Positions 9,245 through 17,145 of a DNA stretch of 64,000 bases are shown here, piece by piece. The translations under genes were made by a program, and so were the position numbers. Source of the DNA: Paracoccus salsus. Lineage in GTDB: Bacteria > Pseudomonadota > Alphaproteobacteria > Rhodobacterales > Rhodobacteraceae. Numbering within the stretch: position 1 is the stretch's first letter; each line of letters starts with the position of its first letter. The stretch spans positions 62,001-126,000 of the forward strand of contig NZ_JAKGGD010000006.1 of NCBI RefSeq assembly GCF_021556615.1, given 5' to 3'. A model generated the notes under the pieces. The model made no database searches, was not told the origin of the DNA, and saw nothing but the letters and a program-made list of their open reading frames with translations.

Positions 9245-11095
9245 ATGTCCGGCGGCGAGGCCCCCGCAAGTTTTCGCGCCCGGTGGGCGGCGCTGAAGAA
9301 CCTGCCACCGTTCATTGCGATGGTCTGGCGGGCAAGTCCTGCCCTGACGCTGGCGATGGTGGCATTGCGACTGGCACGCGCGGTCATGCCGGTCGCGATG
9401 CTGTGGGTGGGCAAGCTGATCATTGACGAGGTCGTGCGCCTGCTTGCGCTCGAGGCGCGGCCCGACGGCCTGACCGGCTGGTGGCAATCCGGTCTTGCCG
9501 AGCAGCTGGCCTGGCTGATCGCGATCGAACTGGTGCTTGCGCTGGCGTCCGACATTCTTGGCCGGCTGGTGACCTATGCCGACGCATTGTTGCAGGAAAA
9601 GCTGGTCATCTCGCTCTCGATCCGGCTGATGGATCACGCGGCCGAACTGGACCTTGCCAGTTTCGAGGATGCCGGATTTCAGGATCGGCTGGACCGTGCG
9701 CGCCGTCAGACCATGGGGCGCATCCCGCTGGTGAACCAGATCATGCAGCAATTGCAGGACGGGGTGACCGTCATCAGTTTCGGCGCCGGTCTGGTCGTCT
9801 ACAACGCCTGGCTGGTCGTGCTGCTGCTGGTCGCCCTGATCCCGACGCTGATCGGCCAGATGCATTTCAACGCCGAACTTTACGAGATGAACTGGCGTCG
9901 CGCCCCCGAACGGCGCGAACGCGACTATCTGCGGATGATCGGCGCCACGTCGGATTCGGCAAAGGAAGTCAAGATCTTCGGCCTGAACCGGTTCCTGCGC
10001 GACCGCTATCTGGAGCTTGCCGAACGGTTCTACGCCGAGAACCGCGCGATCAACCGTCGCCAGCTTGTGGCGATGGCCGTGCTGACCGGGATCGGCACGC
10101 TGTGCTATTATGGCGCCTATCTGTGGATCATCGGCCGGACCTTGACCGGCACGCTGTCGCTGGGTGATCTGACATTCCTGTCGGGCAGTTTCCTGCGTCT
10201 GCGCGGCCTGATCGAAGGGCTGCTGGCGTCGTTTTCGGGCATGGCGGCACAGGCGTTGTACCTGGACGATCTCTACCGGTTTTTCGACGAGCGACCTGGC
10301 ATTGCCTCGTTGCCCGATGCCCGGCCCGTGCCGAACCCGATCCTGACGGGCATCACCTTCGAGGATGTCGGGTTCCGCTATCCCGAGGCCGGACGTTGGG
10401 CGGTGCGGCATCTCAGCTTTCATCTGCGGGCCGGCGAAACCGTCGCGCTGGTCGGCGAGAACGGCGCCGGCAAGACGACCATCGTCAAGTTGCTTGCCCG
10501 GCTTTATGAGCCCACCGAGGGACGCATCCTGCTGGATGGTCGCGATCTGCGCGAATACGATGTGGATCAGCTTCGCGCGGCGATCGGGGTGATCTTCCAG
10601 GACTTCGTCCGATACGCCATGTCGGCGTCCGACAATATCGCCGCCGGGCGGATCGAGGCCCGCGCCGATCGCGCCCGTGTCGTCACCGCCGCCGAACGTG
10701 CCCTGGCCGATCGGGTGATCGCCAAGCTGCCTGCCGGATACGACCAGATGGTCGGCAAGCGATTCGCTCGTGGCATGGAATTGTCGGGCGGCGAATGGCA
10801 GAAACTGGCGATTGCGCGCGCCTATATGCGCGAGGCGCAGGTGCTGATCCTTGACGAACCCACCGCCGCGCTGGATGCCCGCGCCGAATTCGAGGTCTTC
10901 CAGCGCTTCAAGGAGCTGTCGGCCGGGCGCACCGCCGTGCTGATCTCGCACCGGTTCTCAAGTGTCCGGATGGCGGACCGCATCATCGTGCTGGAAGATG
11001 GCCGGGTGCAGGATGAGGGCACGCATGAAACGCTGGTCGCGCGCGAAGGTCGCTATCGCGAGCTGTTCGAACTGCAGGCCCAAGGATATCGCTGA
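9245..11095 (+). CDS. ABC exporter half-transporter (membrane plus ATPase domains)
   Basis: A 616-residue fused permease-ATPase of the type-IV (exporter) fold, which works as a dimer. Residues 1-340 hold the six-helix membrane domain and residues about 360-610 the ATPase domain, with Walker A GENGAGKTT, signature LSGGEWQKLAIARAY and Walker B VLILDEPTAALD. It begins 1 nt after oppF, so it is probably cotranscribed with the peptide importer. Whether it acts with Opp is unknown and nothing in the sequence names the substrate. Peptide or lipid export are the usual roles in the family. Confidence 0.85.
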   Translation: MSGGEAPASFRARWAALKNLPPFIAMVWRASPALTLAMVALRLARAVMPVAMLWVGKLIIDEVVRLLALEARPDGLTGWWQSGLAEQLAWLIAIELVLALASDILGRLVTYADALLQEKLVISLSIRLMDHAAELDLASFEDAGFQDRLDRARRQTMGRIPLVNQIMQQLQDGVTVISFGAGLVVYNAWLVVLLLVALIPTLIGQMHFNAELYEMNWRRAPERRERDYLRMIGATSDSAKEVKIFGLNRFLRDRYLELAERFYAENRAINRRQLVAMAVLTGIGTLCYYGAYLWIIGRTLTGTLSLGDLTFLSGSFLRLRGLIEGLLASFSGMAAQALYLDDLYRFFDERPGIASLPDARPVPNPILTGITFEDVGFRYPEAGRWAVRHLSFHLRAGETVALVGENGAGKTTIVKLLARLYEPTEGRILLDGRDLREYDVDQLRAAIGVIFQDFVRYAMSASDNIAAGRIEARADRARVVTAAERALADRVIAKLPAGYDQMVGKRFARGMELSGGEWQKLAIARAYMREAQVLILDEPTAALDARAEFEVFQRFKELSAGRTAVLISHRFSSVRMADRIIVLEDGRVQDEGTHETLVAREGRYRELFELQAQGYR

Positions 11096-11108
11096 TCGCC
11101 GATCAGCG
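11090..11108. terminator. Palindromic hairpin between the ABC exporter and tRNA-Leu
   Basis: CGCTGATCG and CGATCAGCG are perfectly complementary around one base and cover the exporter stop codon. No T-run follows on either strand, so this is only a possible bidirectional 3' end for the exporter and the convergent tRNA. Confidence 0.3.
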
Positions 11109-11136
11109 AGCGGTCGTGCCGATGCGGCATGGGGGC

Positions 11137-11220
11137 TGGTACCCGAGGTCGGACTCGAACCGACAAGCCTTTCGGCGGGGGATTTTGAATCCCCTGCGTC
11201 TACCATTCCGCCACTCGGGC
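11137..11220 (-). tRNA. tRNA-Leu (anticodon CAA)
   Basis: On the minus strand the sequence folds into a cloverleaf with a long variable arm. It has acceptor GCCCGAG pairing with CUCGGGU, an encoded CCA end, and an anticodon stem GGGGA/UCCCC around loop UUCAAAA, giving anticodon CAA (complement of 11185-11187). The GGUUCGAGUCC T-arm is standard. It reads leucine UUG codons, which are rare in this GC-rich genome. Confidence 0.95.
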
Positions 11221-11309
11221 CCCGTCATTCGCCTAAGGCCGCGCGCCGGAATTTGCAAGACCTCGCGCGCGATGTCCTGCCCCGTTCACGCCGGGTGCAC
11301 AGCCGCAGG

Positions 11310-12269
11310 TCAGGCGCGGCCCAGCTTTTCCAGTCGGGCGGCGCGAAGCCGGGCAAAGTCGTCGCCTGCGTGGTAGGATGACCGGGTCAGCGGCGTCGCC
11401 GAGACCATCAGGAATCCCTTGCCATAGGCCGATTTCTCGTAGCCCGCGAATTCATCGGGTGTGACGAACCGGTCGACGCGATGGTGCTTGGGCGAGGGTT
11501 GCAGATACTGGCCGATCGTCATGAAGTCGATATCGGCTGCGCGCATGTCGTCCATCACCTGCAACACGCCCTGACGATCCTCGCCCAGCCCCACCATGAT
11601 CCCCGACTTGGTGAACATCGTGGCGTCCAGTTCCTTGACCCGTTGCAGCAGCCGCAGCGAATGGAAGTAGCGCGCCCCTGGCCGCACCGACGGATAAAGA
11701 CCCGGCACGGTTTCGAGATTGTGATTGAAGACATCGGGCCGCGCCTCGACGACGGTTTCCAGCGCGCCGGGCCGTGCCTTGAGGAAGTCCGGCGTCAGCA
11801 CCTCGATGGTCGAATCGGGCGAACGGTGGCGAATGGCCCGGATGGTCTGGGCGAAATGGTCGGCCCCGCCATCGTCCAGATCGTCCCGATCGACGCTGGT
11901 GATGACCACATGTTTCAGACCAAGCTTCTGGACGGCATGCGCGACACGGCCGGGCTCGAAAACGTCCAGCGCGTCGGGCCTGCCGGTCGCGACGTTGCAG
12001 AAGGTGCATCCCCGGGTGCAGATCTCGCCCATGATCATCATGGTCGCGTGGCCCTGGCTCCAGCATTCACCGACATTGGGGCATCCGGCCTCTTCGCAAA
12101 CGGTCGAGAGGCGGTTCTCCTTCATGATGTCGCGCGTGCGCTTATAGCCTTCGCTGACCGGCGCCTTGACGCGAATCCAGTCGGGCTTCCTGGGTTGGGC
12201 CTGGTCAGGGCGGTGAGCCTTTTCGGGATGGCGCAGGCGCGGCGCCTCGGGGGCAGACAACTCGGTCAT
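11310..12269 (-). CDS. lipA: Lipoyl synthase
   Basis: Radical-SAM enzyme that inserts two sulfurs into protein-bound octanoyl chains to make the lipoyl cofactor of 2-oxoacid dehydrogenases and the glycine cleavage system. In the 319-residue form, the auxiliary cluster cysteines are C58, C63 and C69 ([12 protein letters not shown]) and the radical-SAM motif is CTRGCTFC at 84-91. The C-terminal RSSYHAGD serine ligand motif is also present. The ATG at 12269 has GAGAGG upstream and begins the conserved region sooner than the in-frame start at 12308. It stands alone between tRNA-Leu and oxyR. Confidence 0.96.
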   Translation of the reverse strand: MTELSAPEAPRLRHPEKAHRPDQAQPRKPDWIRVKAPVSEGYKRTRDIMKENRLSTVCEEAGCPNVGECWSQGHATMMIMGEICTRGCTFCNVATGRPDALDVFEPGRVAHAVQKLGLKHVVITSVDRDDLDDGGADHFAQTIRAIRHRSPDSTIEVLTPDFLKARPGALETVVEARPDVFNHNLETVPGLYPSVRPGARYFHSLRLLQRVKELDATMFTKSGIMVGLGEDRQGVLQVMDDMRAADIDFMTIGQYLQPSPKHHRVDRFVTPDEFAGYEKSAYGKGFLMVSATPLTRSSYHAGDDFARLRAARLEKLGRA

Positions 12270-12355
12270 GGCAGACCTCTCGCTGGGTTTCGTCCTGTCT
12301 AGTCGCAATCCCGGTACGGATCAACGCCGCTCGCCTTGCGAATTCGGACACACTG

Positions 12356-13261
12356 TCAGTCACCCAGCAGCGTCTCGCCGGCGCGCCGCAGAACCTCGGC
12401 CAGGTCATCGAACCAGCCGCCCGCCGGTGTCGAGGCACGGCGCAAGAGCAGGATCCGGCGGGCGGGCGAAGGGTCGGGGAACGCGATCGCGGTCAGGCCG
12501 GGCGCGGCCGCGATCTCTTGCCGGCGGGCGATCTGGGGCAGAAAGGTCAGCCCCATGCCCTGGGCCGCAAGCCGGCACAGCGTGGCCAGCGAGGCGGCAC
12601 CCAGGTCCAGCCGGCCGCTGCGGCGGCTGAGGCCGCACAGTTCCAGCGCCTGATCGCCCAGACAATGCCCCTCGTCCAGCAGCAGCAACTGACCCGGATC
12701 GAGGTTGCGGGGCTCGATGGCTGCGCCCTTCAGCTGCGCAATCCGGGTCGCGCTGCCGGCCAGCAGGAACCCGTCCGTGAACAGCGGCGTCGCGATCAGC
12801 CCGGGATCCTCGGCAGGCGTGGCGACCACGGCCGCATCCAGACGGCCAGCGACCAGTTCGTCCAGCAGGCGTTCGGTCTGGGCTTCGCGCAGATGAAGAT
12901 CGCGACCGATGTCACGGGCGCGCAGGATCGGCAAGGCCTCGGGCAGAAGATAGGGCGCCACGGTCGGGATCATGCCCAGCAGCAGGCGGCCGCCCTGCCC
13001 CGGCTGGCGCAGCCCCTGTTCCAGCCCCGCCATCACGGCCATGACCTTGCGCGCATCATCGGCCAGCGCGCGCCCGCGCGGCGTCAGCACGACCCCGGCC
13101 GAAGTCCGTTCGACCAGTTTTCCGCCCGCCAGATCCTCGAGCGCGCGGATCTGCATCGACAGCGCTGGCTGCGAGACATGGATCGTTTCGGCCGCACGGG
13201 TGAAGTGGCCATGCTCGGCCAGCGCGAGGAAATAGCGAAGCTGGCGCAGGGTGATGCTCAT
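12356..13261 (-). CDS. oxyR: LysR-family peroxide sensor OxyR
   Basis: A 301-residue LysR-type regulator with an N-terminal winged helix (MSITLRQLRYFLALAEHGHF) and an effector domain. The redox motif GHCLGDQALELC places two cysteines at 200 and 209, matching the C199/C208 disulfide pair of E. coli OxyR, so it is named OxyR rather than a generic LysR protein. It probably activates peroxide defence genes, but no catalase or peroxidase gene lies next to it. The start at 13261 is set by the family N-terminus. Confidence 0.9.
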   Translation of the reverse strand: MSITLRQLRYFLALAEHGHFTRAAETIHVSQPALSMQIRALEDLAGGKLVERTSAGVVLTPRGRALADDARKVMAVMAGLEQGLRQPGQGGRLLLGMIPTVAPYLLPEALPILRARDIGRDLHLREAQTERLLDELVAGRLDAAVVATPAEDPGLIATPLFTDGFLLAGSATRIAQLKGAAIEPRNLDPGQLLLLDEGHCLGDQALELCGLSRRSGRLDLGAASLATLCRLAAQGMGLTFLPQIARRQEIAAAPGLTAIAFPDPSPARRILLLRRASTPAGGWFDDLAEVLRRAGETLLGD

Positions 13262-13341
13262 AACGGGACCTGATGCAAGGCGAAGGCCGGTTCGAGCATG
13301 AATTATCACGAGATGGCGCTGGAAAGGCAATCCGGTCACCA

Positions 13342-13372
13342 GAAAGGGGCCGCCTTGACGGCGCCCCCTTTC
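13342..13372 (-). terminator. Probable terminator of the DUF6456 gene
   Basis: An imperfect hairpin (GAAAGGGG arm paired with CCCCTTTC, one mismatch, then four more pairs around a 5-nt loop) lies 46 nt beyond the stop of the minus-strand DUF6456 gene and before oxyR. On the minus strand the 3' arm itself ends in CCCCTTTCT, a weak U tract. Confidence 0.5.
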
Positions 13373-13417
13373 GCATGACGGCCCATATCCGGAACCAGGC
13401 TCGCTTGCGGATCGTCG

Positions 13418-14557
13418 TCAGCCGATCAGCGGCGAGCCGTGACCATAGATCTCGCGGTAATGCCGCTCGAGCCGCATGAGGGCAAGCCGGAGAACGATCT
13501 TGCCGGACCGTGCCGACCAGCCCAGACGCCGTTCGGTCATTTCGATACCTTCCAGAAAACAGCACACCCTCAGCACGATGTCGCCCATCCCCGGCCCCAG
13601 ATCGCGCAGCGCCACGGCGACACGATCGCGTGCGGATTCCGACCCGCCGCGATAGCCCCCGCCGCTGGACGACAGGTCGATCCCGGCCGTCATGAAGCCG
13701 TCCCAGTTCTGCGTCACCCGCGGTCCCATCTGCGCCAGTTCGAAATCCTCGCGCAGCCGCTCGCCGGCCCCGACCATGCCCTGCGTCAGGAAGGGCTCGC
13801 CGTTCTGGTCGCGGCGGCGCGAAAGGATAAGCAGCGGGCTTTCGGCGATATTCACGCGGGCCGACCTGCGCCGGCCATCCTCGGGATCCTGGATCACCCG
13901 ATCGTCCCAGATCCGGTGGCGTTCGGCATGGTCGAACCCGGCCTGCGCTTCGGCAAGGCCGGGGGCGGCCTCGCATTCCACGGGTCGGGCATCGCTGAAG
14001 TCTTGCGGGCCCGGCACGGCGTTGCGCTGGCGCGGCGAGGTCAGCATCTTGCGCAGCGCGTCGCGACCTGCGGGTGCGATCGCATAGCGCTGCAGCCGCC
14101 CACCCTGCCCGATCTGCACGACCCAGCCTTTCAGGGCCATCGTCTCGGCCAGGCTGCGGTCCAGAACGGCGGTGCGGATTTCGTCGCGGGTCACGATGGC
14201 CTTTTCCATGCCTGCGGCCGAGGCCATGACCGCGCCCGGCTCGGCCAGACGGCGCAGCACGCGCAAGGCAAGCTTGTCGCAGGCTTCCTGCGGCGGGGCG
14301 CCTTTTTCGGACAATGCGCCATCGATCAGGGGATCGTCGCGGCGAGCCTCGAATCGGCGGATGCGCCGCAGGATGGTCGAGGCATGGCAGCCGGCCTCGC
14401 GGGCCAGCGCGCGGATCGTCTCACCGTCTTCGACATGGCGCAGATACAGTCTGGCATCCTCAGGCAGATCATCTCGGCCGCCCGCGACGCCACTGATCCG
14501 AAATCGGTGCTCCGCGCCCTCTGTGTCGATTGCGAAATCACCGGTCAATATGGTCAT
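13418..14557 (-). CDS. Helix-turn-helix protein with DUF6456 domain
   Basis: A 379-residue protein of the DUF6456 group found in Rhodobacterales and other Alphaproteobacteria. Residues about 45-70 (GETIRALAREAGCHASTILRRIRRFE) look like a helix-turn-helix. Residues about 240-370 form the DUF6456 region, starting at SPLLILSRRRDQNGEPFL and including GERLREDFELAQMGPRVTQNW. The domain order suggests a DNA-binding protein, but no target is known to me. It is divergent from the DUF6477 gene and the two share a 217-bp upstream region. The ATG at 14557 has AAGGGA upstream. Confidence 0.8.
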   Translation of the reverse strand: MTILTGDFAIDTEGAEHRFRISGVAGGRDDLPEDARLYLRHVEDGETIRALAREAGCHASTILRRIRRFEARRDDPLIDGALSEKGAPPQEACDKLALRVLRRLAEPGAVMASAAGMEKAIVTRDEIRTAVLDRSLAETMALKGWVVQIGQGGRLQRYAIAPAGRDALRKMLTSPRQRNAVPGPQDFSDARPVECEAAPGLAEAQAGFDHAERHRIWDDRVIQDPEDGRRRSARVNIAESPLLILSRRRDQNGEPFLTQGMVGAGERLREDFELAQMGPRVTQNWDGFMTAGIDLSSSGGGYRGGSESARDRVAVALRDLGPGMGDIVLRVCCFLEGIEMTERRLGWSARSGKIVLRLALMRLERHYREIYGHGSPLIG

Positions 14558-14774
14558 GTCTGGTCCCTTGTCGTCCTTGGGCCGCCCGGCAGCTGGCTAC
14601 CCTGGGTTGCGTTATTTCCTGTGGATGACAGGCTGCTTTCTGCACATAGGCGCAACATTCCCTAACAAATCCTAAAGAAACCTTGGTCCGCCGCGCGCTG
14701 CACAGGGTCGGAAAGCAACGCACGTTAAAGTTGTGTGAAGCTGCGATCACCGACAGCCAAGAGGACCGAAAACC
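14558..14774. promoter_or_regulatory. Divergent promoter region of the DUF6456 and DUF6477 genes
   Basis: This 217-bp gap is less GC-rich than its surroundings between 14610 and 14680. CTAA-N7-TAAA at 14662-14676 resembles the CtrA box (TTAA-N7-TTAA) at 6 of 8 positions on the opposite strand, and TGTGGATGA at 14620 is one base off a DnaA box. Both matches are weak and could be chance. Confidence 0.35.
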
Positions 14775-15182
14775 ATGACAGCGATGCCGAACGTGATCGT
14801 CTTCCGCCCCCGCCCCGCCCGTGACGGGCTTCGCCGGCCCGCCACGCTGATCCGCGCCGCGCGCGAGGGTCAGTCAGGCTGGAAACGCGATCGCGACCTG
14901 CCGCGCCTGCTGCGCCTGGACGGCTGCGTCAGGCCTGGCGCAGCACTGGCCAGGTTGCGCGCGGAGGAAGCGATGCTGAACGATGCGCGTCTGCGCAGCG
15001 ATCCGGCCTATGACATGAGGCGCCATGTGCTGCTGATGATCGCCGTGCTGGCCGAGATGCGGGCGGCGGTCGCCGCGGCACCGCAACCGGACGACATCGC
15101 CAAGGCCGCGATCGGCGGCCTGCCGCAAGTCGGTGCATCCGCGCTCAGCGGCCTCGGAACAGCGATCCCAGCACACCTCTGA
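14775..15182 (+). CDS. DUF6477 family protein
   Basis: Small basic protein of 135 residues with the DUF6477 pattern: LRRPATLIRAAREGQ, RDRDLPRLLRL, then PGAALARLRAEEAMLNDARL and a helix RRHVLLMIAVLAEMR. The family is of unknown function and is restricted to Rhodobacterales as far as I know. The ATG at 14775 has AAGAGGA upstream; a second ATG follows 9 nt later. The C-terminal 40 residues extend beyond the usual family core. The 3' end overlaps the convergent HerA-like gene by 38 nt. Confidence 0.75.
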   Translation: MTAMPNVIVFRPRPARDGLRRPATLIRAAREGQSGWKRDRDLPRLLRLDGCVRPGAALARLRAEEAMLNDARLRSDPAYDMRRHVLLMIAVLAEMRAAVAAAPQPDDIAKAAIGGLPQVGASALSGLGTAIPAHL

Positions 15183-16725
15183 CGAGTGCCTGCCCGGACT
15201 TCGTCCCCAATTGCCGGGCAAGGCTCTTGCCGAAGGTTTCGGCGATGCTATCCGATCGAGACGACCGGGTGCCGCCGCCGCTGCGCGAGCTTGCCTCGCG
15301 AGGAGGTTCGTAGCGGCGGGCATTGCGATATTCCTCGCGCTCCATGTCGAACAGCCCGCCATCGTCCTGGGTGTTCGTCTCGGCCGCGGCGCTGGCTTGC
15401 GCTGCTTCCTCGGCTCGCCGCGCCAGCACCTCGTGGGCGGAATCGCGCTCCAGCCGTCTGGCGTATTTCAGCGCCATCGGCGAGGCCTGCATGATCTGGA
15501 CCCGCTCCGCCTCTGTCACCGTTCCAAGCCGGCTGAATGGCGGCCGGATCAGCGTTCGCTGTGCCACGCCCGGCACGCCCTTGGCCTCGAGCAGCGAGGT
15601 CACGGCCTCGCCGGTGCCGACATGCTGGATTGCATCGGCGATGTCGAATTCGGGGTTTGGGCGGTAGTTCTGGGCCGCAAGGCGCAAGGCTTTCTGGTCC
15701 TTTGCCGTAAATGCGCGCAACGCGTGCTGCACCCGGTTGCCCAGTTGGCCCAGGATCGTCTCGGGGATGTCCGCGGGATTCTGACTGATGAACCAGACGC
15801 TGACACCCTTCGACCGGATCAGCCGGGCCACCTGCTCGACCTTGTCGATCAGGGCCTTGGGCGCGTCGTCGAACAGCAAATGTGATTCGTCAAAGAAGAA
15901 TGCGATGCGGGGACGGTCGGGATCGCCGATTTCGGGCAACTGTTCGAACAGTTCGGACAGAAGCCACAGCAGGAAGGTCGCGTAAAGCCGCGGCGACGTC
16001 ATCAGCCGGCCGGCGGCGAGGATGTTGATCATGCCCCGCCCCGATGCGTCCTGCCGGATGATGTCCGCCAGATCCAGCGCCGGTTCGCCGAACAGATTCG
16101 CCCCGCCCTGGTTCTCAAGCACCAGCAGCGCGCGCTGGATCGCGCCCACGCTGGAGGTGCTGACATTGCCGTAGCGCAGCGACAGGTCCGTGGCGTTCTG
16201 ACCGACCCAGACCAGCATCGCCTGGAGGTCCTTGAGGTCCAGCAGCGCCAGGCCCTGCTCATCGGCGACATGGAAGGCGATGTTCATCACGCCTTCCTGC
16301 ACATCGGTCAGGCCCAGCAGACGCGACAGCAGCAATGGCCCCATCTCGGCGGGTGTCGTGCGGACCGGGTGACCCTGCTCGCCCCAGACATCCCAGAACG
16401 TCACCGGGAACGCCTGATAGGCCAGCGTCACGCCGATCTGATCCGCCCGCTTGCGGAACGCGTCATGCAGGCTGGCTTGGTCCGACCCGGGTTGCGAAAG
16501 CCCTGCCAGGTCGCCCTTCACGTCGGACAGGAACACCGGAACGCCGGCAAGTGAAAGGCTTTCCGCAAGCGTCTGCAGCGTGACCGTCTTGCCGGTGCCG
16601 GTCGCCCCGGCGATCAGCCCGTGTCGATTCGCATATTTCAGCAGCAGCGATTGTGGCTGCGCATGGTCCGCCCCGCCCCCGCCCACGAACACCGTCCCTG
16701 CCTGTTCATCCAGAACCGTCGCCAT
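15145..16725 (-). CDS. HerA-like ATPase, DUF853 family (YjgR type)
   Basis: A 526-residue P-loop ATPase of the FtsK/HerA superfamily, DUF853 group, related to E. coli YjgR. Walker A is AGATGTGKT near residue 43 and Walker B is RIAFFFDESHLLF. The sensor-like region VSVWFISQNPADIPETI follows. A Ser/Arg/Glu-rich linker near 470 precedes a basic C-terminus. Members are soluble ring ATPases whose role is not settled. The ATG at 16725 was chosen, and a GTG at 16731 would add two residues. Confidence 0.85.
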   Translation of the reverse strand: MATVLDEQAGTVFVGGGGADHAQPQSLLLKYANRHGLIAGATGTGKTVTLQTLAESLSLAGVPVFLSDVKGDLAGLSQPGSDQASLHDAFRKRADQIGVTLAYQAFPVTFWDVWGEQGHPVRTTPAEMGPLLLSRLLGLTDVQEGVMNIAFHVADEQGLALLDLKDLQAMLVWVGQNATDLSLRYGNVSTSSVGAIQRALLVLENQGGANLFGEPALDLADIIRQDASGRGMINILAAGRLMTSPRLYATFLLWLLSELFEQLPEIGDPDRPRIAFFFDESHLLFDDAPKALIDKVEQVARLIRSKGVSVWFISQNPADIPETILGQLGNRVQHALRAFTAKDQKALRLAAQNYRPNPEFDIADAIQHVGTGEAVTSLLEAKGVPGVAQRTLIRPPFSRLGTVTEAERVQIMQASPMALKYARRLERDSAHEVLARRAEEAAQASAAAETNTQDDGGLFDMEREEYRNARRYEPPREASSRSGGGTRSSRSDSIAETFGKSLARQLGTKSGQALVRGVLGSLFRGR

Positions 16726-16784
16726 CTTCACCGTCCCGATATCCGGTTATGCGCTGCCGCGTCACTGCGCGTGCGATGCGACAA

Positions 16785-16891
16785 TACAATCTTAAGGGAT
16801 TTGTGCCATATTGGAATTGTCCGGGATCATTGCCGTGGTACCGGACCTTCCTCCCTGTTGGACTGCCGCGCCCTCGGGCGCGGCTTTTTTT
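16785..16891 (+). ncRNA. Candidate small RNA 1 with CCTTCCTCCC motif
   Basis: There is no ORF here, but a strong terminator is present: GCCGCGCC, loop CTCG, GGCGCGGC, then seven T (16865-16891). Upstream is a pyrimidine-rich CCTTCCTCCC (16846-16855), complementary to Shine-Dalgarno sequences, as in the CcsR-type RNAs of Rhodobacter. A -10-like TACAAT is at 16785-16790, but no good -35 is visible. Transcription from about 16797 would give about 95 nt. The terminator is the firm part; the RNA itself is inferred. Confidence 0.4.
16865..16891 (+). terminator. Strong Rho-independent terminator
   Basis: An 8-bp all-GC stem with a CTCG loop is followed by TTTTTTT. It points along the plus strand where no protein gene precedes it (the gene upstream is on the minus strand), which implies an unannotated transcript. 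Confidence 0.85.
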
Positions 16892-16918
16892 CTTGATCGA
16901 ACATGACATTCTGGACTG

Positions 16919-16947
16919 TTGACGGATCGTGATGGCGCAACTAGCGT
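16919..16947 (+). promoter_or_regulatory. Sigma-70-type promoter for candidate small RNA 2
   Basis: TTGACG at 16919-16924 and TAGCGT at 16942-16947 are separated by 17 bp. The -35 matches the consensus at 5 of 6 positions. It lies 28 nt after one terminator and 54 nt before another. Confidence 0.55.
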
Positions 16948-16953
16948 GCAGCA

Positions 16954-17028
16954 CAATGAAGACCGGCCAGTCCGGCAGGGAGAATACGCTCAAGGCGTTG
17001 GGGTCGCAGTCATCGCTGCGGCCCTTTT
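16954..17028 (+). ncRNA. Candidate small RNA 2
   Basis: From the predicted start near 16954 to a terminator (9-bp stem GGGTCGCAG/CTGCGGCCC, 6-nt loop, TTTT; 17001-17028) there are about 75 nt and no ORF. Two small hairpins lie inside: CCGG-CCAGT-CCGG and ACGC-TCAAG-GCGT. A promoter, compact folded body and terminator together are the usual layout of a bacterial trans-acting RNA. It could instead be a leader with premature termination for the downstream ialB-like gene. I do not recognise a known family. Confidence 0.45.
17001..17028 (+). terminator. Rho-independent terminator of candidate small RNA 2
   Basis: Nine perfect or G-U pairs (GGGTCGCAG with CTGCGGCCC) enclose loop TCATCG and are followed by TTTT. 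It lies 118 nt upstream of the next start codon. Confidence 0.75.
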
Positions 17029-17145
17029 AAATTCCGACACGCCCAGGACAGGTCAAGCCAAGGTGAAGCTGGTTCGCAATCATGCCGCCTGACAATCGCG
17101 CCGATACGTGCTAGGCCGCTGAAAAGCATTGAGCAAAGGGAAGTA

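Noticed and set aside
10962..11381. Plus- and minus-strand ORFs with sequences such as PEVGLEPTSLS and GDSKSPAERLVGS
   Set aside because: They are translations across tRNA-Leu and its flanks, another common artefact.
14620..14628. DnaA-box-like TGTGGATGA
   Set aside because: A single near match without a cluster of boxes, an AT-rich unwinding region or origin-linked genes is not evidence for an origin.
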